Below the pieces are notes generated by a model. It was not told where the DNA came from and made no database searches. It saw only the letters and a list, made by a program, of their open reading frames with translations. A stretch of DNA of 64,000 nt from Edaphochlamys debaryana (Eukaryota; Chlorophyta; Chlorophyceae; Chlamydomonadales), in the NCBI GenBank assembly GCA_016858145.1, contig JAEHOE010000010.1, forward strand, positions 1,178,001-1,242,000. Direction: 5' to 3'. Each line of letters starts with the position of its first letter. Within the stretch, counting starts at the first letter, position 1. Below, piece by piece: positions 34,303 to 46,299 of this stretch. Made by a program: the position numbers and the translations under genes.

Positions 34303-37300
34303 ATGGCGCAAGAAGCCCCACCACCGCCACTGAGCCGGGCGAGCAGCGAGCAGGACCTCTTCAATGCGAGGAGCATCAAGCTTGCAGAGGCGACGAGGGT
34401 GCGTCGCGCGGCGTGGCACGCGGTTTTGCCTGCGGATGCGCTTTCCAGCAAGCTCGCAGCGAGGCCCTCACGCTGCAACAAGAGTGCACGGCTTGGGCAG
34501 GCTGTCGGGGCTCACGGCGGGCCGGTCAAACTCTTGCCGTCGGGCGCGGCGTCGTGACCGCCTCGCCCCAGGCGCCCCGGGCCCCCAAGCGTCTTCGAAG
34601 TCCTGTGTCTCCCTCCCAGCTGTGAAAGCCCAGCCTAGCCCGTCCCCACTCTCCTGTAGCTCAGATCAGGGTGCCCTGGGTCGCCAACGGTGCTGAGCTC
34701 CAACGCTGACTCCCGTTTGCTCCTCTCACCTTATGTCTCTGCCGCCGCCCCAGGTCCGGCTCTTCCTGCCCGGTCTCAAGGGGGGGCCGGTGGACGAATG
34801 GGATGACCCCGCGGAGACGCGTGCGGGCGCAGCAGGCGGCCCCGGGGGATCGGGCCGCGCACCGCCCAGTGAGTGCCTGCGAGCGGCCACGGTAGTGATG
34901 CAGCACCGGGTGATGCAGCACCGCCCACGCTTCCGTGGTGGCGGCGAGGGTGGAATGCAGCAATGTGGAAGGGGGCTGCTGTGGTTGCAGAAAGGCGGCT
35001 GTCTACTGGTTTGCCGTCCCAGCGTGAGGCACGCGCAGTGTATGAACCGGCACCCCTCCCTCGTCCCTTGTGTCTGACCCGGTCCGCAGGTGACGCGGCC
35101 CTGAAGAACCGCAAGAAGCTAGCCAAGATGGCGGCCCTGGCTCACCTGAACGAGCCGGGAGCAGGCGGCGGCGCGGGCGGCGGCGGCACGGGCGGCGGCG
35201 GCGGGCCTGGCGGCGGCGGAGCCGGGGGTGCGGACGGCGGAGCCGGCGGAGGTGGCGGCGGCGTAGGCGGTGGAGGCGAGGAGGACGGCGCGGGCATGAT
35301 GGTGGTTGAGGCCATCGTGGTCCTGGAGGTGCGCTTGTGTGCTGAAGGAGACGGGCACGTGTGACGGGCAAAGCCGCTTTGCATTTTGGGCGCCGTAACT
35401 GGATTGCCTCGCTCCCTCGTGCCCCCGCAGGATGACGACGAAGGGGACGACTACTCGTTGCAGCCCGGGGGCAGCTCGGGGGAGGTGGAGGCGCCCGGGG
35501 ACAAGCGCTCCTCGGCAGGTGAGCGGGGGGGGGGGGGGGCGGTGAGACCACCATGTCGGAGGCGAGGCTGCACTGCTTGATGATATGGGCCCTTAGTTTC
35601 CCGATCATAACAGACACCCCTGTGCCCTGCCTCCGAAGGGGAAGACGCCGCGGGCTCAGGCCGCAGCGCCGCGGGCTCGGGGGCGGGGTCGAGCGGCGGC
35701 GGGAGCCACGGCGGGCGTGGCGGCGCGGGTGGGGGCAAGGGGCGTCCCGGCTCCGCCCTGGGCCGCCCGGGCAGCGCCCTGCTCCGCCGGGCGGGCACCG
35801 CCAATGGGGACCTGCATGGGGGCCTCCACGAGGGCAGCAGCCCGTCGAGGCTCCGGGGCTCCAGCGGCGCAGGGGACCCGGGGCCGCGCGTGCCCGTGTG
35901 GACTCGCCTCGCGGTCGGCGGCGCGCCCCCGCCTCGGGAGAAGGTGGCGCCCCCGCCACCTAAAATCTACCGAGCAGTGCAGGTGCGAGACACGGGGAAA
36001 GGGCATGGGCGGGGTCGTGGTTGAGGGGTTGAGCGCTTCAGGCCTTGTCGAGGGGTTGTGATCGAGGCAAGCCGCGCGGCATAGACCTATAGCATTTGAT
36101 CTCCTGACAGTCAGCGCCGACGACCAGCCGTACATGAACCGGCATGCCATGATTTAGGGACGGAGCGGGATGGGGGCTGGGATGAGGTGCACTGAAACAC
36201 CGCCTCTGCCGTGCGTCCCTTCTCTGCGCCGCGCAGGCGAAGACACTCAGCTTGGGCCTCAGCGGCCTGGATGAGGTTCCAGGGGCCAACGGCGTCAATT
36301 TGCTGATGGTTGCGGACCCAGCGGCGCCATACTACGGACTAGAACCTGGATCCAACCCGGCCGCCGCCGGTGGTGGGCCCGGCATGGGCCCGGGGCCTGC
36401 CGCGCCAGCCGGCGGCGGCCGTGGCGGCAACAACGGTTGGCCCGTTGGGTTCAACCCAACGCCAGGGTTTAACCCTGGCGGCAACTGGGCTCGGCCCAAC
36501 GCGGGCTCCGCGGCTATGGCGGCGGCGGCCAGTGCTGCAGCGGCGGCCGGAGCGGCGGCGGCGGCGGCAGCCATGTCGTACGGCAACGTGCGGGGCGGCA
36601 CGCCTGGCTCGTACGGCGGCGGGGGGTACGACAGCGAAGGGCGTGATGCGTCATCAGGTGAGGGAGCATGGGTAGGACTGGCCAGCAGCCGTGTTGTCTG
36701 GTGGTTTCGGGTAGCTGACGCGGACTTCGTTCGCCTCTCGTACAGGTCCACGACGGGCCCACGACGGGTCCATCAACTGGGCAGGCTACTACACCCCTCC
36801 AACCGCCGCCGCCGCCGCGGCCGGGGCTAGCGGCGGCGGTGGCAGTGGCAGTGCTGGAGGCAGCGGCAGCGGCAGCGCGTCGTACGCTCCCGCCGGCGCA
36901 CCGTCAGCGCCCAACGCCGCTTTCGTCCGCGCCCGCCGGCTTCCGAGCGGTCTGTCACCCAGCCGCCAGCCGCCGCCAGGGGCCGGCGGCGGTGGCGGTG
37001 GCGGCGGCGCCAGCCCTGGGCCCGGGCCGGGCTCGGGCTCGGGGCCGCCGGCAGTGCCCCCGGGGCTCCGCTCGGTCCCTCGCTACCCGCCACCGCACCG
37101 GGGCGCCAGTGACGGTACGGGCATGGCCTCCCACAAGGTAAGGGCCTTGGCTGGAATTGCTAGGGGTTGCACCTTGCACTGCCTTGGATGCTGACGTGTC
37201 GCCAGCAATGGCAGGATTGTCGTGACGTGATGAGGGTCGCTGATCTCATGCCACCCATCCCCGTGTCCAGTGTAACCGACACGATGCCTTCCCCTTTTGT

Positions 37301-38145
37301 GCGCGTCCCTTTGTTTGACCCCACAGAGTGGGGGCGGGGAGGCGGGGGACCCAGTGGCGCGGGCCGCCATGCTGGCAGCGGCCTGGGCGGCGGGGCCCGA
37401 GCCCGGAGGCGGCGGCGGGGGGCCGGGGCCGCCACAGGGCGGGGACCGAGCCGACCGAGGCGGAGGGGGCGGAGGCGGAGGAGGGCAGCAGCTCACCCGG
37501 CTACAGGAGCGGGCGGGGCCCGTGTCACCCGTGTCGGTTCCCACGGCGTGGGGGGACATGGGGGCAGCGGTCGGGGGGGCGGGGGGGCGTGTCAGCCCTT
37601 CGTCAGGGGGGCCTGGACCGGGCGGGTTGGGTGGACTGGTCCCCATGGGCAGGGTGGCGGGTGGCGGCTCAGGGCCACGGTCGCCGTCATCGCAGCAGGC
37701 TTATTACGCTCCGTCGGGCCCCGGGGCAGCGTCGGCCGCATCCGGCATGCAGCCGTCACAGGGGCATTACTACAGCTCAACCGCCAACGGTTATCACCAG
37801 ACGTACGAGGCCGCGTCACCCGGCGCCGCCGCCACCGCGATGGCGGCGGCGGCGTCGCGGTTCGGCGCCGCGTCAGTGGCGGCGGTGGCGGCGGCGGCTG
37901 GGCCCCGTGGGGCTGCGTCCGGGCCCAGCTCGGGCCCGGTGTACGGCAGCGGAGGTGGAGCGGTTGGGAGAGGCGGGGGCGAGCGGGTGCTGTTCGGCTC
38001 AAACCCGTCGGTGACGGCGGCGGGGCTGGCGGCAGTGGCGGCGGCGGCGTCGACCAGCGGCGGCGGCCTGGATTTGGGTGGCGGCGGCGGCGGCAGCGTG
38101 CAGCGGACACGGAGCTCGTCCTTCACGGTGCTCGTCCAACGATGA
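34303..38145 (+). CDS. Unrecognised 837-residue Gly/Ala/Pro-rich protein
   Basis: Eight exons: 34303-34398, 34754-34868, 35090-35328, 35431-35518, 35639-35982, 36237-36657, 36746-37137 and 37327-38145. All phases agree and codon use matches the neighbours, so the gene is probably real. Ordered islands: LSRASSEQDLFNARSIKLAE, VRLFLPGLKGGPVDEWDDPA, DAALKNRKKLAKMAALAHLN, VPVWTRLAVGGAPPP with KIYRAVQAKTLSLGLSGLDE, HDGSINWAGYYTPP near the middle, and YYSSTANGYHQTYEAASPGA toward the end. These are separated by long Gly-, Ala- and Ser-rich stretches. No signal peptide, membrane segment or known domain is visible. The basic-then-acidic N-terminal part (NRKKLAK, then EEDGAG and DDDEGDD) and heavy disorder would suit a scaffold or nucleic-acid-associated protein, but that is a guess. 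It is head-to-head with the MORN gene. Confidence 0.68.
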
Positions 38146-38827
38146 GCGGTAGTCTGAGTTCTTGTGATTGCCTTCACTTTACCTGCATTGCACTCTTCCT
38201 CTACACTGCCGGGGTGTTCTTCTGTAGTGAGGGGAGTCTAAGCCGTCGTCGGGTATGCTCTGCGGCTTGGCGGCCTCAGGGCCTGGAGGTTTGTTTCTGA
38301 CCATCTGCGGTGTGTTGTGGACGACTCAAGAGGGGCTGCTTGGACACTACCGGTATCACAGGTGTCTTGTGTGCATAAGCTGGACCGAGGGTCGGGAATG
38401 GGCTCTCAAGTGGGTCGACTAACAACGCGCTGCACCTCTGCGAGCAGTGCTGAGTGGCGCAAGCCGCATTACAATAATTACAATGCCTACTTTCACACGC
38501 TACTGTTGCATGATGAGGGGGGGAGGACGAGTTGGCCGGGGGCAGGGTCCAGCGTGCATGGGGGCGGAGGGGGCTTCGGGAGCGGGGGCGATTCAACTGG
38601 TCCAAGAGTGTGTCGATCAGTCGCCGCCAGTGGCCCTGTAACCTGCCGTGAGCAGTGGTGCAGGTTAAGCCTATGCGCAGCGGTACTGGTGCAGGTGAGG
38701 CAAGGCTACTCGGCCCCTCCGAGATGCATCATGGCAGTCAACGCGTTCACTGCGGCACAAACAGCTCGACGGCTTTCAGCTTCGACCCAGCTAGCAGACG
38801 CACTCGCGTCGACGACCGAGCCGCACG
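38146..38827. other. Intergenic region between tandem genes
   Basis: 3' UTR of the low-complexity gene, with TGTAA at 38637-38641, followed by less than 190 bases for the promoter and 5' UTR of the thiamine-diphosphate enzyme. No other feature is seen. Confidence 0.5.
38637..38641 (+). terminator. Candidate poly(A) signal TGTAA
   Basis: About 490 bases after the stop of the low-complexity gene and 190 bases before the next start codon; the position fits a usual volvocine 3' UTR. Confidence 0.45.
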
Positions 38828-41800
38828 ATGGCGCCAGCGCCGGCCGCCGAGGCGGAACACCCATCGCCGCCCCGCGACCATCGCGGCGCTTCCTCCCCCG
38901 CACCCGCGCACTCGCCCCCTGCCACAGTGGCAGAGGCGCTGCTGTGGGCGGCGGTGGAGGGCGGCGCGAGGGCCGTGTTCGCCAACCCGGGAACGACAGG
39001 TGCGGCCTGCTGCTGCCTGTTGCTGCGGCTCGGGTTGACCCACTGGCGCTTCCCTGGATCGACCCATCTTGAACTGCTGGGGCTGTGCCACTGGGCTGCG
39101 GCGAACTGCGGCACTCGATCCGTAGCTCGCTCCTCGGCCCTCCTCCTCCTGACGAGGGCGGCTCGTGACCGTCCCCCAACTGTGGCCTCGCAGAGATGTG
39201 GCTGGTGGCGGGCCTGGACGCGGTGGGCCCCCAGCGCCTGCGGCCGGTGCTGTGCCTGCAGGAGAACGTGGCCACGGGGGCAGCGGACGGTGCGGCGGCG
39301 GGGGCCGGCTGGGGCGTGGGGGGACACAGGGGTTGCAGCAGCCAGGGTGCAGCGAGGCGGGGCTCGTGCTAGTCGTCAGGCATTTTGACCCGCGACCCCT
39401 GCAGCCCCCGCCGCACACAGCAGGATTGTACCAGCGCCTGAGCAGCCCCTGACACGCCGCCGGGCCCCCCCTCTCCAGGCTACTGGCGCGTGTCCCGGCG
39501 CCCCGCGCTGACGCTGCTGCACCTGGGCCCGGGCCTGGCCAACGGCCTGGCGAACCTGCACAACGCGCGGAGGGCGCGCAGCGCAGTGGTCAACCTGGTC
39601 GGAGACATGGTGGGCACCGTGCAACAATAGCTCGGGATGCGTGTGCACCAGCCGAGACGGCTGCTGCTCTGTCCACACACCCTGCTCCGTGAGCAGTGTG
39701 CTGCCCGCGTCCGTCCGCCACTGCCCAGGCCACTTGGCATCGCGCCAACGACCCGCCCCTCAACAGCCCCCTGGAGGCCCTCGCCGCCACTGTATCGGCC
39801 CGGGTCGTACGCCTGGACCGCCCCAGCGGCGGCGCTGACGGGGGCGTTGGCAAGGCCGGGGGCAGCGTCGGCGGTGCCGCCAAGGCCGGTGGCGGCGGCG
39901 GTCGCGAGGAGGGAAGCGGCGATGCCAACCCAGCGGGCGCACTGGTGGACAGATTGGTGGCGGCGGTGGCGCCGACGGTGGCGGCGGCGGACGTGGCGGC
40001 AGAGGCGACGGTCGGCGGCAGGGTGGTGACGGTGGTGGTGCCGCACGACCTCAGCTGGGAGCCGCCGCCGCCGCCGCCGCCGCCAGCGCCGCCGCCAGCA
40101 TCGCTGCCTCCTGCTTCGCCGACTGCAGCAGCGGCAGCGGAGGCGACGGCGGAGGCAGCAGGGGCGGCGGAGGCGACGGCGGAGGCAGCAGAGGCAGCGG
40201 AGGCGTTCATCCGGGACTGCGCCGCCGCCCTGTTGAAAGCGAAGGCGGCCGCCGCCTTCGCCGGCTCTACCGGCGGCGGCAAGGGCGCAGCGCTGCTCCT
40301 CGGCGGTGAGGCGCTGCTGGCCGACGGCGGCGCGCTGGCGGCGGCGGGGGTGGTGGCGGCGGCGGCGGGGGCCACGCTGCTGTGCGAGGGCGCCTTCGCG
40401 AGGGCGGATCGGGGCGGAGGGCTGCCGGCGCTGCGGCGGCTGCCGTACTTCCCCCAGGTACCATACGTACCAACTGCTAGCTACCCGTCCGACGTGCGGT
40501 GCTTTCAGATCTCCTTGCCGAGCTGCCCGCTTCGCGTTGCCCGAATCACCTCATGCTGTGACTTCATCCCTGCCACCCGGCACTGGCCTCTGCAGGAGGC
40601 GGCTGCCGAGCTGCGGCGCTACGCCTGCGTGGTCCTGGTGGACGCCGCCCCTCCTGTGGCGAACTTCGGGTACAAGTGAGTACCGCCATGGGAGATTTCC
40701 CTCCGCTGCGGGTCCTCTGCAGCTTCTCTGCAGAGGGGTCTTCCTCGAGGGTCGCCCTGGGAGACTGGGGTCTGGGACAGGGGTATAAGTGCTGTGAGCC
40801 GCACCCTGAGCGGATGCCTATCCTCATCTTCCACGCAGGGGTGGCCCCGGCCGGCTGCTTCCGGATGCCGACGGCGACGCTGGCGGAAACGGCGGCGGCG
40901 GCGGCAGCAGCGACCCGGCGGCGCCGTCAGTCTGGGAGCTGGACTCTGCCTCCCTCGCCGCCGCTGGCTGGGACGTCGCGGCGGCGCTGCAACGCCTGGC
41001 GGCGGCGCTGGGTCCGGCGGCGGCGGCAGTGCAGCCCTGCGTCAACTGCGGCGGCGTGTTCGCGCCGCCGCGGCGGCCGCCGCTGCCGCCGCCGGGGCGG
41101 CTGACGGCGGCGGCGCTGTGTGCGGCGGTGGCGGCGCTGCAGCCCGAGGGGGCGGTGGTGGTGGACGAGAGCCTTACAAGCGGTTCCGCCTACTGGGAGG
41201 CATCGCAGGTAACAAGCACAATCTGGGCAGTATGGCACCGCAGTTGTTCTAGCGGCTTCTAAACGGCACACGGCTGGGGATGAGGATGCTGCTTTGGGGG
41301 TAGGTAGTGGCTGAGGGCTAGGGATACAGGTGCAGCTTGAGCCGACGCTTGGAGCCTGACTGAGCTGGCCCCTGTATTGTCCCTGTCTTATCGCTCGCCA
41401 GGGCTGCCCGCCCTTCACGCACCTCACCCTCACCGGCGGCGCCATCGGCAGCGGTCCACCCATGGCCCTGGGGGCAGCCATCGCTCTGGCGCAGGAGGCG
41501 GAGGCGGAGGGCGGCAGCCCGGAGGGCTCAGAAGCCGGCACAGGTGCCGGCGGCGGCGCAGCTGGGGGCGGCGCGCAGCTGGCCCGGCGGCGCTGGCGGC
41601 GGCGCCGCGTCATCAACTTCCAGGCTGACGGCAGCGCCATGTACAGCCTGCAGGTAAGGGCTGCACGGCATGTGGGGTTCTTGTACGGCACATCACCAGC
41701 TTTGCCATGTGTCAAAGTTCCCCGCCGTCCGTCCTGTCCGGTGACCAAACCTCGACGGCATGCAAGAGCCTGCCCTGTTCCCCGCTCCCCACGCCTCTCC

Positions 41801-42513
41801 CCACACCCCAGGCGCTCTGGACCCACGCTCGTGAACGGTTGCCCGTCACCACCATTATCGCGGCCAACGCCAGCTACGCAATCCTCAAGGTGCGTGTGCA
41901 ACCTGGCGCAGCGCCCTCCTGCAGATACCTGCTGCGTCCTCGCCCTCGGCAACCACCTCCTTGCATGTCCCTCCTCGCCCCCGCCCATCCCACCCCACCC
42001 CCCACCCCACCCCACCCCACCCCACCCCAGGTGGAGGCGGCCCGTCAGCGGCTGCCCTCCGCCGGCCCCGCCACCCGCGCACTCACGGACCTGGGCGCCC
42101 CCCACCTCGACTGGGTGGCGCTGGCGGGGGGCATGGGCGTGCCGGGGGTGCGCGTGGACACCACAGAGGTAAAGGGGAGAGGAGGGACATGGCTTGCGGC
42201 GTTGTCGGGGCTTGGAAGAGGGGCAGCGTGGTCCGGGTGCAGGGTGGGGTGGCATCTTCTGCCAGGGGGCCCTGGGGCCCCCACCTCTGGAGTGGCAGGC
42301 CGCACACGGCAGGTCGGGCGGCAGCGGCGCTTGTGCCAAGGCTAGTTGTTACTTTTCCGCCACCGAGCACCCCCCGCTGACCCTAGTGCATATCAACAGT
42401 GCCTGTCGCATTAACACATGGCCCCTGCCCCCGCCCCCCCGCAGGCCCTTTTGTCGGCCCTCGAGCGGGCGCTGGCTGCGCCGGGCCCCTTCCTCATCCA
42501 GGCCGACGTGTGA
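38828..42513 (+). CDS. Thiamine-diphosphate-dependent enzyme, acetolactate synthase/benzoylformate decarboxylase-like
   Basis: Ten exons: 38828-38999, 39194-39289, 39479-39609, 39729-40457, 40596-40675, 40839-41208, 41402-41653, 41812-41889, 42031-42168 and 42445-42513; 704 residues. Seen: the PYR domain with [17 protein letters not shown], the cofactor-activating Glu81 in [35 protein letters not shown] and VVNLVGDM. A central domain follows, then the PP domain with [19 protein letters not shown] and the ThDP/Mg motif [13 protein letters not shown]...ANASYAIL (ADG 601-603 to Asn629, correct spacing). Known: this bacterial-type IlvB-like subgroup decarboxylates or ligates 2-oxo acids; the substrate cannot be read from the motifs. 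Oddities: Gly/Ala/Pro-rich inserts make it longer than the usual 510-560 residues, and Met follows VVNLVGD where relatives usually have His. No clear transit peptide. Confidence 0.87.
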
Positions 42514-42914
42514 GCGCAGAGCCGGTCCGGGGGCCGGGGTCCGGTCCGGGGCCGGGGGCAGCTGAATCAGGCGGGGGGGGTGGGGGCCCCCGGGGGCAGC
42601 CTTGGTCTGGTCTACCCGTATCGTGCGCTCTGGCTTCAAGGAGCCGCCGCCTGGTGGTGGAGGGGCGAGAGTTTGCAGGTGGAAAGGAGTTGGATACGAT
42701 TAATGCCGACATACCAGTCTTGAGACTGGGTGCATGACTGCAGCTTGGCCCCAAGGCAGGGCGCACGGCTGATTCATTTCGCGGCAACTGCCGAAGGGGG
42801 GGCTGGCATGGGGGAGGGGCGCAGCTGCCGAGGTGTTCGTGAGCGTGGGCCGGGCATAATGCGTGCTTCGCTTTGACTGGTTACCCCATCCCAGCAGCAC
42901 ACGCCGTGCATTAT

Positions 42915-42919
42915 TGTAA
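42915..42919 (+). terminator. Candidate poly(A) signal for the thiamine-diphosphate enzyme
   Basis: TGTAA in an AT-richer patch, about 400 bases after the stop. Confidence 0.5.
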
Positions 42920-42940
42920 CTCAGCAGGGCTAATACTTGC

Positions 42941-42945
42941 TTACA
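42941..42945 (-). terminator. Candidate poly(A) signal for the PILS-like gene
   Basis: TGTAA on the minus strand about 310 bases past the stop at 43256, so transcripts from both sides should end within the same 30-50 bases. Confidence 0.5.
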
Positions 42946-43255
42946 CCAGTGCATCCGCCCAATACCACCTGCATTGCCCCACTCAAAGCTGCACTGAAGG
43001 CCCACTCATCAGCCTCTCAGCCCATCATTGCATCCAGGGTACATCCGCCCAAGCGTTTCTTCCGCTGCCGCGATGCCACCTTGCCGCCCTCGGAAGTGCC
43101 GTGCTCCATGCATGCGCTGCAGCACTACGCCTCGGCCACAAGTGTCAGCTCCATTATGTCCATATTTACGTACATACCCTTCAGCCTTGCACAGCGCTGT
43201 ATGGGTCCGATGACACAGCAGCCAGGCCGAGGTGGGCCAAAACCGCTAGCCAACA

Positions 43256-46200
43256 TCACCCGGCGCCCGGCGCCACTATCGCCAGCGCCACCGCAATGCC
43301 CAGCGGCATGGTTACCAAGCACGCCACCATCTGCCAGAACAGCAGCGCAGCCACCTCGTCCTCAGCGTTGCCGTACAGGGTGGCCATGCTGGGGGGGTAA
43401 GGGGGCAAGCCGGAGGGGAGTGGGTGGGGGGGGAGGGGAAGGGGAAGGGGTGCGAGAGGAACAGAGGAAGGGAGCGGTCGACATGGGGGCTTGAGAGGCA
43501 GGGGGGAGTTGGCAGACCGGCTGATGCAGCACGTGGGGGTAAGGGAGTTGTTAAGAGGGCGGGGACGGGTGCGGGACCAGAGTGCGTGACGCAGCAAGCC
43601 GGCGAGGGTAAGCAAGAAAGGGTTTCCCAGCCTGCCGGCCGGTTCAAGGGCTACCCCGCGCTTGCCTGTGCACCAGCACGGCCGTGGGTGTGGCATGCAT
43701 GGCCAGCATGACCAGCAGCCCCAGCGGCTCCGTGGAGGCGGGGAGCAGACCTGGGGCGGCAGGCATCAGCGAGTTGAGACACCGGTACCGGTTGGGAGCA
43801 AGGGTTTCGGTAGCGGAACCAAGACCCATGGATGCAGGGTCAGCCGTGCCAGCGCCGCTTCTCGGGGACAAGGCTGGCCCTCGTGTAGACGCACAGGGCG
43901 CAGGAGTCGGATGCTGTGTGCAAGGTCTGGTCACCCACCCGCTTTCCAGGCGGCCAGGAGTGCAGCCCCGCACGCCAGCGGCAGGGCCACCAGCCGGGCC
44001 AACACGGCCGCCACGACGCAGCTGCCGGGCAGGCGGCCCGCGGCCACGCCCGGGCCCTGCGAATCATCGGGCAGGGGGAGATGCAGGGACTTATCCCAGC
44101 TACCGACAGTACCCGAAGCATAACTGTAGGTCAAGCGGTACAGCTGTACAGCCCAGGCGCTTAGTCAGGGTAGCGTGGCCCAGCTGGTGAAGGGGTCACG
44201 CCCGCACCCCCTTATTCCCGCCAGCCCCTACCGTGGCCAGGTTGGCCCCCAGCACCAGCAGCAGGATGGGGATGCAGGCGCCCGCAAGGCCGTCCACCAC
44301 CTCTCCCACCAGCCGCAGGCAGCCACTGGGGGCGAACAGGGCGTCCTGCGGTTTCGAAGGGTTTCAGGGGTTGTGGGGTTTCGAAGGTAGGGCAGCGGAG
44401 CCGACTGAGTGGCGGACATTAGATACAAACCATGGCCATATGTGCGGCAGCAGGGCGGGCCCAATGCCAAGACACCGCCTCCCCTTCACCCCCCCCACCC
44501 GCAGCGTGGGGACGCTGGCTACGGCCAACCCCAGGATGGAGGCCAGCAGGGGGGGCGACAGGGCCCCCGCGGCCAGCTCCCGCCAGCTGAGCTTGGGCGC
44601 CGCAGCACCTGGCCGTGTGGGTGGTTGGGTGTGGGTGGTTGAGTGGGTGGATGAGTGGGTGGGAGGGGTGGGGTGGGTGGGGAAGTCACGAAAGGAGGGA
44701 GCGGGTGGAGTGAAGGTCATCTCACCTCTGAGGGCCGAGGCCGGGACCACGGGCATGCTTGGTTCCAGCACTCACTCAGGCCCTGTCTAGCCCACATCTG
44801 CAGCCCCAGCCACCCACCTTCCGGCTGCTTCCTCAGAAAGATGTTCGTAATGGGGAATTGGATGAGCGCCGCCGACAAACCGCTGACAGCCACGTATCTG
44901 CGAAGCGAGGCAGCAGCACGTCCGGGGCGGTAAGGACAACACAGCATACGCAATGCCCCTCGGGACATGGTCCTGTCCCTAGTGCCGTGCCAGAATTCGC
45001 TCCAGCCTGAGTGGGGAAGCCCCAGCCCTTCCTCACCGGTTGGCGAGCTCCGCGGCTGCCCCGGCGCCCATGGCTGCCGCAAAGGGCAGCGCGGGGTCCG
45101 CTGCCAGCCCCGCCATCAGCACAAACGGCAGGTTCCCCACGTTGCCCACTCCGCAAGACACCACCATCTGGTTCCGCAGCCGCTCCGGCACTCCCGCCAG
45201 ACGCACGGAAAGGAGGCCAAGGAGCAGGCCCAGCACGTGACTGGGAGGGCGTGGGCAGGAGGCGGAGCAAAACGAGGGATGCAGTCACGTGGGGAAGCGC
45301 CGCGCTTTTCCCTGTGGCAACGAACTACTCGTCTCTCGCTCCACCTTGCACAGAATTACCAGCAACAGCTCTAGCATAGCCATTCTCAGCTGCATCACCG
45401 GTGCTGCTGGCGGTGCGGGTGTACTACCGTACGCGGGGGCTATGCGCTAGCGCTTCCTCCCTTTAAGCAACTACTCGTCTCTCGCTCAAAGTTAGCTACC
45501 TCAAGCACCCTGCGCGCGCCTGCACCCCCACCTGGCCACCATGTTGGCGGTGAAGGGCCACAGCTCCCACAGCTCCGCCACCCCCCCGCCCGGCCCCAGC
45601 TTGGCCAGCATGAGGCAGGGCGTGAGCAAGTTGAGCGCCAGGGAGCTCAGCAGGCGCCGGCCCTCGGGCGTCACCAGGCCCTGCGGGCGAGCGGTGGTGG
45701 AACGCGGTCAGGGGGTTTAGGAGCACAAGGGGCCGGGGCAGGTGTGTGGCTCAGGTTGTGTGCCGGTGGTTTTGAGGAGTTGGGTGTGAGCAGTGGGTGT
45801 AGCAGTTCGTGCGAGGGGAGCGACGTTCCCAGATATGCCCCATTCCGTACATACCTTGCGCGCTGCCCATGCGCCCACGACGCAGTACAACGCCACCTTG
45901 GGGAGGGGAGGAATGAGAGTTAACAGTGGCGGCAGAAAGGCTCAGATCAGCACGGTAGGCACGTGATACCCGTCTGACCTTGGCGACTGCCACCACGGCT
46001 GCCAGCAGCAGCTTGGGTGAGGGTAGTGGCACGGGCCCCAGAGTCGCGACAGCAGCAGAGCACGCAATGCTGGGTCGGCGGGAGGGAGGTCCGGGGCGCC
46101 GACCGTGCGCGGGAATTGGCACGCCATGGTTCGGCAGCGGGCTGGGAGCGTGACAGAAATGACTTGTCGACTGTGTTACAGCCTTAGCGAGCGCTTGCGT

Positions 46201-46299
46201 CCTCCGCGATGAGCTACGTGCTGGTGCCCGCGAGCAAGTGCTTGCAACGCATGCTCGGGGTTGGAGCGCGTCGGCACGTGTTGCTGTATTGGCTTGCAT
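43256..46299 (-). CDS. Auxin efflux carrier family (PIN-LIKES-type) membrane transporter
   Basis: Ten exons: 46299-45979, 45896-45855, 45680-45532, 45240-45037, 44897-44818, 44608-44499, 44345-44232, 44056-43939, 43750-43666 and 43388-43256; 451 residues. Seen: hydrophobic helices such as KLLLAAVVAVAKVALYCVVG, the family core LSSLALNLLTPCLMLAKLG, NQMVVSCGVGNVGNLPFVLM, LAGACIPILLLVLGANLAT, MLAMHATPTAVLVH and, near the end, ATLYGNAEDEVAALLFWQ. This is the two five-helix layout with a central loop. Known: PILS proteins reside in the ER and affect intracellular auxin; algal substrates are unknown. About 90 Arg/Ser/Ala-rich residues precede helix 1 and end in RRPSIACSAA, resembling a transit peptide. 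The last intron (43665-43389) must start with GC rather than GT to keep the frame. Confidence 0.86.

Larger units (their letters stand above)
42514..43255. other. Convergent intergenic region
   Basis: Holds both 3' UTRs of the convergent enzyme and transporter genes, with opposing TGTAA signals at 42915-42919 (plus) and 42941-42945 (minus). No other feature is recognised. Confidence 0.55.

Noticed and set aside
41960..42030. CCCCA-rich run as a telomere-like repeat
   Set aside because: It is the polypyrimidine tract of an intron ending in the acceptor at 42030, not the TTTTAGGG-type volvocine telomere.
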